From contig JAKZAN010000002.1 of assembly GCA_023053545.1 (NCBI GenBank), forward strand, positions 299,501 through 363,500: a stretch of DNA of 64,000 bases, written 5' to 3'. The notes below the pieces were generated by a model that saw nothing but the letters and a program-made list of their open reading frames with translations, did not search any database and was not told where the DNA came from. Positions 1-12,783 of the stretch are shown here, piece by piece. Numbering within the stretch: position 1 is the stretch's first letter; each line of letters starts with the position of its first letter. A program made the translations under genes and the position numbers. The stretch comes from Lepidurus packardi. Taxonomy: Eukaryota; Arthropoda; Branchiopoda; Notostraca; Triopsidae.

Positions 1-739
1 CTCAAGCTTCGAAGCATTTTTTTTACCAAGGATATAGGAATTCGGAAAATTCAGTATATTGTGTGCCTTTAATTTCAATCAAGATCAATTTCAATAAGAT
101 TTCAATATCAATATTAGTTTATTCACTGCATTATGTAACCTAATTAAGTAAAACCATCAAATATGGCTAATAGCTGCATAGTTATTTAAATCAGCGTAAA
201 TAATGAATCGCAAATCTGACCAGTTTTCTTTTTTAGTTTGAAATTCCATTCATATTATTTTTAACAGGAAACAAAAAAATTACATGTAATACTACCACGC
301 ACAATAGTTTTAAAATGCACAATTTGGAATAGATTGTCTTTTTTCTATTGCCTTTTAACTAGTTTGGCCAGTCTTAATAAACCTCTCATTGCAGAATTAA
401 AATTTTTTTATTTAGAATGGTATCTCTCTAACTCGGGCGTAGTATGGTAAGTCTTTTCTGTAGTTAAGTACAAAAGAATATCACATTAACGTTTCAAGAC
501 GCGAGAATGCACTCTAATTTATACCCTGCGAACTGCAAAATACCGAATGACGATCCGAAAGCATCGCCGAATGGCTTTCTCCGAAGGCGTCTAAGGTTGC
601 ATGTCAAAAAGGTACGGTTAGGGGCAGATTTTGCTGTAGGCGGGGCCATATGCTTCTTGTCAGCTCATGAGCAGTTTGTGAAGGAAAGCGGTGCTGAAAC
701 TGATCCTATTCGTTAGATCTTTAAACTTGATTTTGACTT
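1..739. other. AT-rich upstream stretch, no gene recognised
   Basis: This stretch is AT-rich with many homopolymer runs and has no coding signature I can support. A 69-codon open frame at 507-716 resembles no family and lacks convincing splice or codon signals. The last part is probably 5' untranslated sequence of the TRIC gene, because a good donor (GT at 740) and a good acceptor (AG at 799-800) define a 61-bp intron just before the TRIC start codon. Confidence 0.4.
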
Positions 740-820
740 GTAAGTAACCCCAGAATGTACCATTTATAGACGTACGTTAATACATTTTGGTCACCTACAG
801 GCTAATTTTCCTTCACGAAA

Positions 821-2287
821 ATGTTCGATCCCGAAGCCTTTTTGGACCTGGCCAATCAGGTCACCAAGCTCAAAATGTGGCCCTATTTTGATATTGCACA
901 TGTTGCCATGTGCTGTCTAGCTGTCAGAGAAGATCTAGGAGCAGGTACATTACCTCGGGACTATTGAGATCATGCCATTCCTAAAACGGTATAACCATAA
1001 CCAACCTTCAGTTAATAGGACCGGTTTCACTTTACTGCAAGTTCTTATTGCGGTTCTTATTAGCTCCGAGAGACAAAGATTTAAAAAACGATACAAGGGC
1101 TCTGCCTCACACGCACCTGGGTCTATATTTATAACACCCTGTTCTAACACCCCTCTCCCCCAGAGTAACACAAGCCTGGTGCCCAAACTAAATTTAGATC
1201 ACGCGACTTGAGGATCCTGGGAACGTGGGTCCACACTTCCCCTACCTGGCATGCGAAAATGGCTTAGATCGAAGGATTCATCGAAGGTAATGATTTTCTG
1301 GGGACATTTCTCTTTCAGGTTCCCTTCCTTTCTCGAGGAAGCATCCAGTGGCTTGCTGGCTCTCCACCATGATTGTAGTTTACGCTGGAGGCTTCCTAGG
1401 GGCCGTATTTCTTGGGGAACCTCTCCTAACGCCTTTCAAAAACACGCAATCGGTGGCTTTGGCTACTGCAGTTTGGTAGAAAGAAAAGAGTCTCTAGGCC
1501 TGGAAAAATAAACTCAGATTTGAAATGGTTTCCAGGTACGTCATGTTCTACTGCCCCTTTGACATTGGCTACAAACTGGCCAAGTTTCTGCCCGTCAAAG
1601 TGACCATCGCCACCATGAAGGAGGTTTATCGTTGCAAGAAAATCTATGATGGTGTTTCGCACGCTGCCAAACTCTTCCCCAATGCCTGGTTGATTATGTT
1701 CATCGTAGGCTTAGTCAAAGGCAACGGCGGAGGCTTTGTCAAGATCTTCGAACGCCTTATCAGAGGAGTTTGGACTCCTACCGCCTTTGAGCTACTCCAG
1801 CCCACGTTGTAAGCTGGTTTGTTTTTGTGCTCTTAATTAGAGACACGGGGAATTATCAAAGCCTTATCCCTGCTGTTTTTCTTTCCGCCCAAGTCCGACC
1901 AAAGCCTGCATTGTGGCTTCTGCCATTTTCGTCCTGGATAAGAAGACGGACTTTATCTCCGCACCCCATGCACTGGTGTACTTTGGAATTGTCATCTTCT
2001 TCGTCTACTTCAAAGTAATAATATTTTCTTAGGCTAGAAAACCTTCCGGCTAACACGTGTTTTTGCATTTCTAGCTCTCGTCCATGCTGTTGGGCATCAC
2101 CGATCCCTTCTTGCCCTTTGAAAACTTGTGTTGCGCCGTCTTTTTCGGCGGAATTTGGGATACTCTGGGCCGCGCAGTGGGCGTTAAAAGTCCCACGGAT
2201 GCTACGGGTCCTCCAGCCAAAACGGATGCGGCCAAAAATGGTAACACGAGGGCCAGCGGACACAGCGACACCAAGAAAAACGACTAA
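821..2287 (+). CDS. TMEM38: Trimeric intracellular cation (TRIC) channel, TMEM38 family
   Basis: Exons 821-944, 1319-1475, 1536-1808, 1894-2014 and 2075-2287 give about 295 aa with every junction in phase. TRIC channels are homotrimeric monovalent-cation channels of the ER/sarcoplasmic reticulum that balance charge during calcium release. Family marks seen are the KHPxACWLS segment (exon 2), WYVMFYCPFD (exon 2/3 junction), the diagnostic KEVYRCKKI in exon 3, QPTF followed by a Lys-rich DKKTD loop in exon 4, and a hydrophobic exon 5 with LLGITDPFLPFE. The C-terminal tail is hydrophilic and Lys-rich, as in the family. The start codon at 821 lies just after a probable 5'UTR intron (740-800). Length matches the usual 270-300 aa. 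The gene converges on the RhoGEF gene. Family assignment is firm; orthology to TMEM38A or B cannot be resolved. Confidence 0.93.
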
Positions 2288-3037
2288 CTCCGTTGTGTTC
2301 CCCCACTATTGCATGAAAATGGCGGCTGTAGAGACTTGGTTAGTGACTCATCAGCACGGTATCACCTTTTGCCCGTTTTTTTTTTCCCCAAAATGTAGCT
2401 TTAAAACAAAAAATTCAATGCATTATGTCCTTGGAACTGCTCAACTAGGTAAGACGTGGTTTTCTTGCTTGCTTAGTACCTTCTTTTTTTGCTTTCCACA
2501 TCCTTAAAACTAGGATTCATTGAGTTATCTAGAAGGATATCCACTAATAACTTTTTTCGGCCTCTAGTTGCTGCTCATTAAACGCTCAAATTCTCGAGTC
2601 CTGTGCCCTTGGAAGTGTGTTTTCTGCCGTTTATGGTTCCTGTCCCACTTTTGAATTGGTAGGAAAAAACGAAAGTGGTTTTATCCTGTGTTTTCCGCTC
2701 CGACGTGCTGTCGGTCCAGTGCCAATTTGCCCCCTCTTCCTCTCCCGAACTAGTCGAAATCTACGTGTCTCTAAACTTGTGCACCGATTCAGTGCAATAC
2801 ATCATCACAAGTTTCCGAAGGGTTAAAAATGTCGCTTTTTCTTGATAAATTACACGTTATGAACACAGTATTTTGCATATACAGTAGTTATATACCCCGG
2901 TAGATTGCGATAGATACGGATTATTTGGGGTAGTTACGTAGCGTCCAGGCCGCTCACCACGGAGCCGCCTTTCCCTGTTGTTGCCCAAGGCCATAGTTCT
3001 TTGGATCGCTCCGAATTCAGGATAAAAGAAGACTGGC
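2288..3037. other. Convergent 3' region between TRIC and RhoGEF genes
   Basis: This 750-bp stretch lies between the TRIC stop codon and the RhoGEF stop codon on the opposite strand. It has no coding support and is probably made of the two 3' untranslated regions. I see no unambiguous polyadenylation pair in it. Confidence 0.4.
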
Positions 3038-6000
3038 CTAATTAAACATGCGGAATGAAAGATCGCGTTGAGAAAAGTAATTTGAGCTTGTATTGTTACT
3101 TTTCTTCGTGTCGGCATTGCGGATGGCTTCGGCCGTGTCCATGGAATCAGACTGGAGCAGAGCAGCGTGCTGCCCATGTGTTCGGGCATTTTGCAAAGCT
3201 TTCAGCCAGGCCAACTTGTCTCCCAGGTTTCGACAGGTAAACAGAAACCATTTATCCCGGCATAAACAGCGAATTTTCCAACCATTGCGAACTTGACATC
3301 CGAACTGAGCATCTAGAATAAAATTTGACTTAATTACTCAGTGCTCGATATAGAAACCATTGGACTTGAGTAAGCTAGTATCCGAGAACTTATGATTGTA
3401 ATTGTTGGATCCATTTCATGAACATTTTTATAAAAGTATTACCTCGGCCGTCTGGTACGTCCATGACTTGGCACTGGTCAATTTGAATGCGATCTTTATA
3501 GATGAAGGCATTCCGACGAACGATATCCTACATACACAAGCCAGTGTATTTAGTTTCGATAAAAAAAAAATTTAAAGACTGACGATTTTACCTTTTTGGT
3601 AATCACCAATTGAGAATCAAATAAGCCAAGGAGAACATCTTTTGCCCAGCCCCCGGGCGAAAGTTTCTGCAATTCGCCTTGGTGAAACAGTTTGGTGGAA
3701 CTGAGCATTAAATCCTCACCCTGTAAATAAATAAATAAAAAGATATGCAAATGAAAACGAACTCAGCGTCTAAAAACGACTTCATACCTGCCAGTGTTCG
3801 ACATTATTCTGCCATTGCTGAACCTGCTCGCGCTGTTCTAATCTACGCTGAGCTTCATTGACTTCCAAAGTCACTTCCTTCATTCTCCCGAGGGCTAAAC
3901 AGATAGCGGCATAATCCGCATGCTTACTCTATACCATGGCAAGAGGTTTTCCATGAAAAGGCGCCAAAAGAGAGCCATCCAGTAACTTACGGGTGTGCGT
4001 TTCTTAAGTTCGGTTAATAAAAGTGGGTATTTGCAAAGTCTCTGGATAGGCGTCAACAAGAAACCATCTAGCGGAAGGCGCATCATATTTCTCAGCAATC
4101 TACAAGTTTCGAGAAACTGGGAAATCTTTTCCTGCTTGTACAAGGTCTGCAGCAAGGCAACGGCATGGGCGTGGTTTTGACAGTACTCGGAATAGATGGC
4201 AAAGCCATCCACCTAAAAGAAAAAATAATCATTGGAATATAGCTGGGATTTTTTGGTGGAAAATTGCTTACGTGTCGCAAGAAGGCTCTGCCCAATCGAC
4301 TTCTCTTCATGCTTTTCCAGTCCACACATTGTTCCAAGGAAGCCAGAAATTTGCGCTGGAAAGAATACACTTGCTCCAGGTTACCAAAAATGACTCGGAT
4401 TTGCTCTGGACTGAACAAATCGGGATGTCTGCGACACGGTTCCAGGAATCCCTGTTGACAGCAACCCAAATGTTTGAGACGCTTGGAATCAAGACAGTGT
4501 TTACATGTCGGTGTACCTCTACTAGGTCCTGCAAAAGCTTGACGAAATCTTTCTCGGCTGTGACGAGTTCTTGCACTACGAAACCACGTACGTCGTTCTC
4601 ATCGCTTTCTCCATCGTCTTGTGATCCTTCTCTTCTCGAGGACTGACGAGGCACCTCTACCGCCACCTGTTGATGTTTAAAAATTTAAAAAATTATTCTT
4701 TATAAATACTACACTCCTTTTAAAAAGCCAGCAATCTTAATCAAGACCTGAAGGTAAGAAGCTGGTACCCAGCCATATTTCCCTCGACTAGCCGCCCACC
4801 ACCAGTTGGGATTGCTAGCATCCAGGATTTCCACAGTCTCTCCCACTTCCAGCTTCAATTCGCCTTCCTCTGGCTCATGGGCCCACAACGCATAGCCCAA
4901 AATGGGCCTTGAGATGTATCCCTCGTCCATTTCGTCTTCCGAGGTGAGCAAATCAGGGTAAGACTCTTCTTCGCCACTGCACATCATCTTGGGTTGGGAA
5001 GTACTGGCCAACAAATGACTATGAGCCGCGCTCCTCTTCATCCTGCTTTTAAAGGCATACCCATTATTTAGTACGCATTTTTAAACAGCAGATCTGTGCC
5101 AAAATGGATACCCTCTCTTGATGGTTTGCGAGGAATACGCGTCCGAAGACTCTGGCGATAACCGCTCTTGACTTCCCAGTTCCAAGGGCAAGGGTCCTAC
5201 CATTTTCTAACGACGAAAAACAAAGCCAATTTTAAAGCAAAAACCGTTCCATGCATATATGCATGTTGTACTTTAATGACATCCGGGGTTCCGCTGCTTT
5301 GCACCTCAATGCCGCTGTCTCCGCTATTGCACTTGGAGCTTCTCGCAGCTTTCTGGGCTTCACGCAGTCTTCCTGGCACGCTTTTTCCCATTTTAAAACA
5401 AGAGTGTTAATAAGTTCCCTTGAAACCGGTGGTTTGTGGGGTCGTTTCCTCCCTACATACTTGGTGCTGAGTTCCACTGGACGGCTTTCGCTTATCGTCT
5501 GTAAGGTGTCGGCCTGATCCGTCTCCACTTCTTCTCCATCCGGACGCTTGGCGAAACGTAAAGAGAGTGATTTGCGGAATTTCTTGCGGTTGTTTTCCTC
5601 CAGACTTGGGCTGTCCCCGTCTGGCCCTTTTAACCTCAAGTTCGCTTCCGCCGGCAGGTCATCCAAATCCGTCGTTAGATACATATGAGACCACGGCCTG
5701 CGAAAGTAAACATTCAAATTTGACCATTTGATGAGAAAAGACAGCTTTTATTCGCCTCACCGCTGAAGATCGCAAACGGATAAACTGCGCATCGGTGTAC
5801 CTCCCCTAGGTTTCCGTCCTGGACGCCATGGGATGATAATTGGATCGTTTGAATTTTTCTTGAAGGCAGGCAGTGGGGGGCGGGGAGACGGCGGTAACGG
5901 GGACGTACTGCAGCGTTCGTCTTCCTAGAAAGTATCAAGATAAGACTCGAGCCTTTACTTATCACCAAGTTCTGCTGCGACATTCGCGCCTGATAAACCT

Positions 6001-6794
6001 TATCAGAGTATTTTGACTTGTCTTACCTCAGTTTGAGTACTGGTCTCTGATCCGTCTTTCTTGGCTTTGCCCCCTTTCCTCCACGGGAATCGCATGCTGC
6101 AAAAAATTTTTTAAAAAAATTAATAATAATAAGTCTCCAGCAAATTAATTCATTTAGGTATCCCATAGGCTCTGCCGAGTAAGAAAAATAAACTAAAAGG
6201 TAAAAGACCAGTGTGAGCTCACTGGAGTTTCGTCCAAGTCTCGCCTAGTTGGGGATTGATGGCCTCTATGCGCTCGGCCAATCGCAATTCTTGGAATTTA
6301 AGCAAGGGATTCCAGCTCGTTTCCTCCTGAATGGAAGTCAGGGTGACGTTGCTCTGGTCCAGCGAATCGGGGCGGCTACTACTAGTACTGGGGGTTTTGC
6401 TGGCCCCGTGCATTCGCAGAACAGGGGACCAACTATGACGCCAAGTATTGGCTTTGCTATTTCCAGAGTTACTTCTTCGAAAATCAACGCCGTTTTTGGA
6501 CGGAGTACTACTACTGCTGCTGTCTAAAAGCCGAGCCTCACTAATCTTAGTCTGACTCATCTCGATGCTGGATTTCCACAAGTGAGAACTGGATTTGGCC
6601 CCTGGAGTAGTTCGCTTAGCACTATGGCTGGACGTATGGGTCACACGTCGAGGAGGCGAAAAAGCCACGAAGCCTCCCGATAAACAAAGCGTTTTGCGTC
6701 TTAAGCGTTCATCTTCCTTTTCCTGATCCAAGCTTTCTGCTGGCACAGTCAAATTCCAGTGGCTTTTAGCTTTGTTCACGCCTTTGGCCCACAT
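3038..6794 (-). CDS. Asef/SPATA13-type Rho guanine nucleotide exchange factor (SH3-DH-PH)
   Basis: Fourteen exons (from the 5' end: 6794-6223, 6096-6027, 5924-5761, 5697-5461, 5380-5272, 5206-5112, 5042-4748, 4666-4517, 4451-4272, 4212-3991, 3922-3788, 3720-3592, 3527-3443, 3312-3038) join in phase to about 905 aa. Order: Ser/Pro-rich N-terminus; SH3 domain in 5042-4748 (ALWAHEPEEGELKLEVGE, NPNWWWAA, GWVPASYLQ); DH domain across 4666-3788, with the hallmark LLTPIQRLCKYPLLLTELKK; PH domain across 3720-3038, ending near KLAWLKALQNAR. Known family role: SH3-regulated activation of Cdc42/Rac for cell shape and migration (ASEF, SPATA13, collybistin). The ATG at 6794 is a possible alternative start. 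A good polypyrimidine tract and acceptor (CCAAAAG) just upstream also fit splicing from upstream exons, but no in-phase donor was found. The closest vertebrate paralogue is not resolved. Confidence 0.9.
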
Positions 6795-7337
6795 TTTCTC
6801 TTTTGGAAACCACAATCAAAAATAAATCCAAATCCAAGACTTTCACTACAACTGACGGTCCAGCTCGAACTAGCTTAGAAAAAGACTCGCTAAAAATGCA
6901 CTAATGGAGAAAACCTATCGGGAATGGCTAGCAACGGCTTGGGCGACGCCGACACGCAAAAGCTGCTATAATGAGTCGGGAAAAATGCTCGGTCAGGTAA
7001 AAAAGCCCATGCTCTGCTCAGGTGCGATATCCAAGCCCCACTTCTCTAACGAACTTCAAAGCTTGGGTCAAAAACAGCGTTTGGGGGAAGATTGCTTATC
7101 GGGTGTGGGTCCCGGATGACGACATTTGGCGCGGACCATACAAATCATTGATTACCGTCACGTCCACTGCTACTGGGTGGAGCTAAGCATACACTTCTTC
7201 TTTTTCTTAAAAGTCAAACTGTCAGGAAAAACACAGCCATAATCCGAATAGGTTTATCTGATGATCTAAAGCCTTCTACCAAGGGCACTTCTTTCCCCAC
7301 TCTCCAAGAACAAGTTTTATAACATGGAAAAAAAAAC
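6795..7337. other. Non-coding stretch between RhoGEF start and upstream N-terminal exons
   Basis: No exon could be supported on either strand. This may be an intron of a long RhoGEF transcript, the promoter of a shorter one, or both. The upstream exon ends in phase 2, whereas the acceptor at about 6807 would need phase 1. A small unseen exon or separate transcription units would resolve this. Confidence 0.35.
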
Positions 7338-9727
7338 TTACTTGGGTAAGGCTGCTCGAATCCCCACCAGACCATAGCGACTGGATAGGAAGGACTTGGG
7401 CAAGGACAGCGAGCGTTGCGAGGAGCCCAAGTCATGGCTGGTCAGTCCTTCTGAACTATTGGCGGCCTGCCTCTCCAAATTGGCGGCAACGGGCTTGAGT
7501 GGTGAAACTGATTCCACGCAGGGGATGCTGCAACTCCGTCCTCGAGCCGGCTGTGGTCCTCCGGTTGACGTCGTTAATCTTTCCAATGCCGTGTCTACTT
7601 CGTCTTGGATCCAGGTAGCATCGAAATGCAAAGCGGGTGGGGGTGGGGGAGCACCCTCGCCCTTCAGCGATCGGTGTTCCTTCTCCATGGCGACCAGGAG
7701 TTCCTTGCTGAACGTTCTTTGGCTCAAAGGAGGCTGACTGAGACTCTTTTGATGGTGGCCGTACAGCATGGACGTTAGTGACGTCATTTTGCGCAAGAAT
7801 TTGCGTCGGTGACTGGCTCCCCCCTTTTTCTTGTCTGGCGCCGGCATAATCTCTGGGGGAAACTGGATTTCCTGCTCCGTGTCTTCCCTTGCCAATTGAT
7901 TGACAGGCTCCTCCACTGCTTCACCACCAGTCCAACCCGTTGTGGCGGGTCCTTTCGAACATATCGAGACGTTCACTTGAGGGCAGCGGGCTCTTAACTC
8001 GTCTGTTTGGTCTGCATCTTCCACAGCCAAGTTGGCTAAGGCGTCTACCAAGGAAACCGAGAGTACAGGCAAAGTTGGAGCAGCCAGGCTCCCACAGTTA
8101 GCCTCATCTTCGTCCAACTCTAAATCCACGTTATCCGAATGGATGGAAGAATCGCAAGATGCCGCGTCCATTTGCAAAACTCTGGGTTGATCGTTCTGCT
8201 CCTGCACTGGGTCGCGTAACGCGTCACATGGCTTCACTTTCACTACTGTTGCCGCCGAGCCACGAACGTGTTCTGGGTCCCTCCGCTCCGGTCCTTTGTT
8301 CTGTGGCAATGGTATCACCTGGCGTTCTTGACGATGAGGGCCGGATTCCAGAATTTGAACCGTTGCCGCCGTCACTTCCTTCTCGCCATTGGCGCCTGGA
8401 GCTTCCCAACAGCATTCCTCAGGTGCTAGAATGGGCCGCCGGGCAGCAACAGGTAACATTCCCACCGTCAGGGGTTTCTCAGGCTGGCGGTGACCGAGGG
8501 AATGCAATCCCTTGAGCTTGACCTTGGCACTTGAGCTGTTGTTACCTAATCCCACATTAAGGCAAAAGTAAACAAAAAACATTAGTCTTATTGGTCGGAT
8601 TATCAAGATGGACTAGTTCTGTGAAATGGGATCTTTTTCTTTGGTTTGTGTCTACCTCCGAGTCCGTTTCTGGGAGCCAAGGTTCTCGAATTCAGTTGCG
8701 AGGCCGCTGGCAACGGTCCAACACGCGGGCCAACCGCTTTCATTTTCAGCGTGGAAGAGCCTGTTCTCTTCATGGTCCCCATTGCGGTTGCCCGCTCGTT
8801 GCTTTTCACGGATCTCTGAGTCACGCCATTGGTTTTCGGAGGAGAAACTTCAACAGTTAGAGTCGTAGCAAGGGCTGTTTTACTTGAACGCAAACTGGCA
8901 GCACGCTCTACTTTGGGCAGCGTAGTGTGGCTGGAAGACGCTCGGATCGAAGCAGTGGAGCCACATTGGCCATTCCTCGTCATGTGATTGCTGCCATGAG
9001 CTACGGTTATCGACTGCGTTAAGCGCTTCGGCAAGGGAATCCGCGATTCCAGAGACTGTCGACTCGCACGGCTACTGTCGAAAGAAGAGCTCTGCCCACT
9101 CAACGTGCTGAGATTCAGCGACGAATCCACGGTTTCGGTTAAACCGCTCGCAATGGGACTAATGGTGGTTAAACTGGCCGTCATTCTGGTGAGCGTGGTG
9201 CCACTTGGAGGAGAAAAGAATCCTTCCAGCGGCTGTGAATGGGCCGGGTCCACGCTCTTGTGGCGCCCGATTTTCTGTTTCGTGCTAGCTGAAGAGGCTT
9301 CCAGGCTCCCTCCAGGCCTGCTTAGGCTCGGAATGGACGTCGTTTTGCCCACTTGAAAGTCTTTTCTCGCCAGGTTCGGCGTTGACACTAGGCTCTTGTG
9401 GGAACGTTGACATGCTGCCGAGCCGTTGCTGGCGTGAGTTGGATACGCATCCTTGGCTGCTGCTGGAAAGCGCGAGTTACGGAAGGGTGTGGATGCCAAC
9501 GGTTCCTCTTCACTGACTTTGTCGCCCTCCACCCTGTTATGACCGGGAAGCCGTTCTGCTGGTTGCCGAGGTCGATGATTCAACGCTAAATGCTCCACGT
9601 TCGTCCGACTGGGATCTACTTCGCCTTTCGCTGCGATTTTCGGGAGGAGCGGAGTCAGCGGATTCCGCGCTACCGAAAGCAAGCGCGTTGCCGCAGCAGA
9701 TCGAGGTCGCTGGTTGGTTTGGGCCAT
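7338..9727 (-). CDS. Long Ser/Pro-rich disordered protein segment, probably the RhoGEF long-isoform N-terminus
   Basis: Two exons (9727-8656 and 8545 downward) join in phase through a donor at GGAG|GTAGAC and an acceptor at ATTAG|GTAAC. They encode about 759 aa rich in Ser, Thr, Pro, Glu and Arg, with no recognisable globular domain. One short acidic patch reads LELDEDE. The frame stops at 7338 (codon TAA). That TAA overlaps a strong donor (CCCAA|GTAAGT, exon end 7342), so the segment can either terminate here or splice onward to the downstream RhoGEF exons on the same strand. Vertebrate ARHGEF4/SPATA13 long isoforms have comparable long disordered N-termini (established knowledge), which favours one gene. 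The start at 9727 is the first ATG after a non-coding stretch. Product identity alone is uncertain. Confidence 0.6.
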
Positions 9728-11266
9728 TTTTTTAGGTGGGTATGTGTTTTCTAGGTCTCGGAGTCTAGGGAAACTCGGCTCCCACGCTCAAAGGGAGAGA
9801 GCACAACTAATGAGAGAAAAGAGTTGAATACTGGTCCGAGTTTTCCTTTTCCTTCCTTTTCTTTATGCTTTTATGACCGGACCCAGTAACGACAAGCAAC
9901 AGGGATAGTTCACTCAAGTGTTTCCCAAGGCACTTGGGGCAGGCCATGTGACCCGATTCTCGGTTTTAGTGTTCTTTTAGCCCTGCATCTAATATCCATA
10001 ACTATCGTCCCTGTTGGGCTTGATTCCTGGGGGTTTACAAGACTACAAGGTCTGGATTAGGTATTTTACTGCCAAATTAGCATACGAACCTTTCGCTCCC
10101 TTGCACATGTTTCACACATCTGCGGGGTAAACACAATCTCGCTCGTTGCTCAAGTCCTTTTCTGATCTCGACGCGTTCTGAGCGTCCTTGGCCGCTCCAA
10201 AAAGGACCTCTGCAAGTTTTAAGAAACTTGGCCACTTTGGTAACGCCCTGATTTCAGCAGCTGCCGATTCTCAAAACGGGAGTAATTTCGAAAATTGTTT
10301 AATCCTTTGGGCTGATGCTTCACGGCCAGCTTTCTTCGGACTGGGGAAAATTCTCTCAAGTCCATTGCACTGTATGCGTATATTGCTTCTCCCCACCCCG
10401 TTTTTCGCTCCCCGCAGAAAACTTCCCACCGCAACCAATTTGCTCTTCAGAAACACTTGCACAGGAGGCAAAAAACCTGGTTGCTAGACTTGCTTTTTCT
10501 TTTCTATTCACGGGGTTGTCGTAGCGCTGGTGTGCATGAAAAGCAAATAAGCAAAAAAGCTAAATCAATTCCTCCAGGCTCTTTGCTGTCCCAAAGTGGA
10601 AGAGAACCCATGCAAAGTTCATTCGAAAAACCTCCATTAAGGCGCTCTTAAAAGACACCGATTCGTAAGGAAACAGCACTAATGACAACTGTTGGAACTG
10701 GCATACCTGGGACACCAAAAACGAGACCTGTCGCGTGGCTGAAACGACTTCAAAAAAAGGTTTCAAGCCACAGGTGGTCCCTCCAACGCACTTTGGCTTT
10801 CCGTCGTAACAACAGGAACGACTCGGCCTTCATCAGTGGCGGAAGGCCGTGATGCGACTGTGCTCGAGCGTAAGCGAGCAGCAGTGCACTTGGACTCGGG
10901 AGAGGCCTGCAGGAAAAAGCTGTTGCATGATTAAGGGGGAAAAGGTGTCAGCCGCAAGCCCATCGATTGACGTCTTCCACGCATAGGAACAACCTAAAGG
11001 CCCTCTTTGGCTTGGGACTGGTTACCACTATAACGACGACTGAGCACGAGCCTGCAGCGAGGGATGTATTCCAAATTAAAAGCTTCACCACAAACCAGGA
11101 ACTAACCATTCATAAGATACCCTCCAACGAAAAAACTGACGCACATGCATTCGTACGAAAATTCTTCGAAACACGGCATTTCTCATTCCCCTCCTTTCCT
11201 TCTTAGAGAAGCAGAAAATAGGCCGTGTGTGGAGAGTTACACTTACGCCAAGGGCGACCAACTTAC
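9728..11266. other. Intergenic region upstream of the RhoGEF locus
   Basis: About 1.5 kb lies between the first RhoGEF-locus exon and the RPP38 stop codon. Only short, unsupported open frames occur. It probably carries the RhoGEF promoter and the RPP38 3' end. I see no repeat or RNA gene. Confidence 0.4.
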
Positions 11267-12463
11267 TCAAGAGCTTTTGAGCTTTTTTCCAGACCTCTTA
11301 TTGCCAGGTTTGTCTGCATGACTGCGCAGCCGTTTAACAGATAAACTCTGGTAGCTAGGGGAGTTGGGCACTTGACTTTCTCCTCCGTCAAAGCGAATAA
11401 AATCGGCTCCAAAAGCACCCGGTTCAATGGCACAGAAAGCCTTTGCTGCTTTCCCTAGCACAAAAGCGAAGCCTGACTGCGGCTTCGGGAGGTGGAATTT
11501 GGAAACGTCCACGGAAGATTGAATAACGTGAGGCGTGGAAGGAACCGGCAATGGCCTAGTAATGGCGTGGGAAGCTGGCTCTTCCAGCGTGCTCTTGCTC
11601 TGATGAGACGCCATTCCCGACAACTCGCGTTTCAAGTGCTCCATTGGACTGTCTGTAGCCGATTCAGAAGCAGTGGATCTCACCGCCAGGGCTAAGCAGC
11701 GCGGCAGACCAAGCGTGGACTGCAGTAGAGCAGCCAAGTTCCTTACAGGCAGTAACCCCACGTTTCGGGATTGGCATAACGGAATCAGGAATTTGGTCAG
11801 TAACGAGGGCTGAGCCGTTCTATCGCAGAGTACTACTTCTATGGAAGATTTGTCCGCCATAGTTTCCAAGTGCCTTGTAACAGCATTTATGCCCAACAGG
11901 AGACTCTGCCTTTTGAAAACAACACCGACATATAGGTTCTGAAGCATCTTGAAAGGTATTTTAGAGGCTATTGTGTTACTTCTGCTCCTGTCGCTGCTTC
12001 AGTAAAAATTCATCTTCCGACAAAGCTTCAGCTCTGCGTGCTTGCCTGGCCAATCTTCTTTCAGCTCGGGGGATTGCTGGCAATTCAGCTTTACTAAACC
12101 GCTCATTCGGCAATCTCAATGGCACTAGGGTACTTATTTTTTTTTAATATTCGTACACAAACATAAAGAAATATTCAAGAATAAATACGACAGGAAGGTG
12201 ATAACTTACTCTTTGAATAAGGCTTCAATGCGTGACTGATCTTCAGCCGAGATTTCAGCCCTATTACAAAAATACAATAAAAGGTCAGCTCGAATGAAAA
12301 GTGGCGGGCAAACTTACCATGTGATGTCAAACGGGGAATCCAACGTAGTATGTACTACAAATTTTTTTTGCCGTTTACTACCTGATAAAGCTCGCTTTTG
12401 CTGAGCGGGTGTCAATTTCGTTGCACTTTTCGAGGAATCACTTTCATCATTGACAGTTTCCAT
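11267..12463 (-). CDS. RPP38: Ribonuclease P/MRP protein subunit p38 (L7Ae-fold)
   Basis: Exons 12463-12318, 12260-12210, 12132-11980 and 11909-11267 join in phase to about 330 aa. RPP38 binds the kink-turn of RNase P and RNase MRP RNA in the nucleolus and takes part in tRNA 5' processing. Exon 1 carries the conserved N-terminal element FVVHTTLDSPFDITW, which corresponds to VVKTSLNNPYIIRW in human RPP38. Exon 4 carries the L7Ae core, with GINAVTRHLE followed by EVVLCDRTAQPSLLTKFLIP and the LPRCLALAV strand. The C-terminus is basic (KRSGKKLKSS), suiting RNA binding or nucleolar targeting. The last intron removes a region that looks like a start codon (ATG near 11947). Using that ATG would drop the N-terminal element, so I chose the spliced model. 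It is divergently transcribed from the rhodanese gene. Confidence 0.88.
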
Positions 12464-12783
12464 TAAGCAACTGATAAGTTAGCTATGGAACAACAAAAAA
12501 GTTTTTACTTCCTAGGTGTAAACAATCTCATGTGGCGTAGAAAGCTTAATAATTTAGAAAGAACACAGCTGTCAGATAAAGCCTAGACGACGGAAAGCGA
12601 ATCGCAAAACGGGCTCATCTCGAATTTCGTAGATTCCGCCCGACTCACTGCAACCGCGTTGTTTATTTACGAAAGTTTGTTTATATTGAAATGGATGTTT
12701 ACTTCGTCATAGCTGCAAATATAGCCACATCACAGTTGTTCACCATAGCAAATAAACCATAGTAAACTCTAAGCAAATGAACC
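12464..12783. promoter_or_regulatory. Probable bidirectional promoter, RPP38 / rhodanese
   Basis: Only 320 bp separate the RPP38 start codon (-) from the proposed rhodanese start codon (+), so both promoters must lie here or overlap. No obvious TATA box is placed correctly for either gene, as is common for divergent housekeeping genes. This is inferred from layout only. Confidence 0.5.

Noticed and set aside
507..716. 69-codon frame near the left edge
   Set aside because: No family similarity, no splice context, and it lies in AT-rich DNA just before the TRIC gene.
11910..11947. ATG at 11947 as the RPP38 start
   Set aside because: This part is intronic in the spliced model; using it would lose the conserved N-terminal RPP38 element found in phase upstream.
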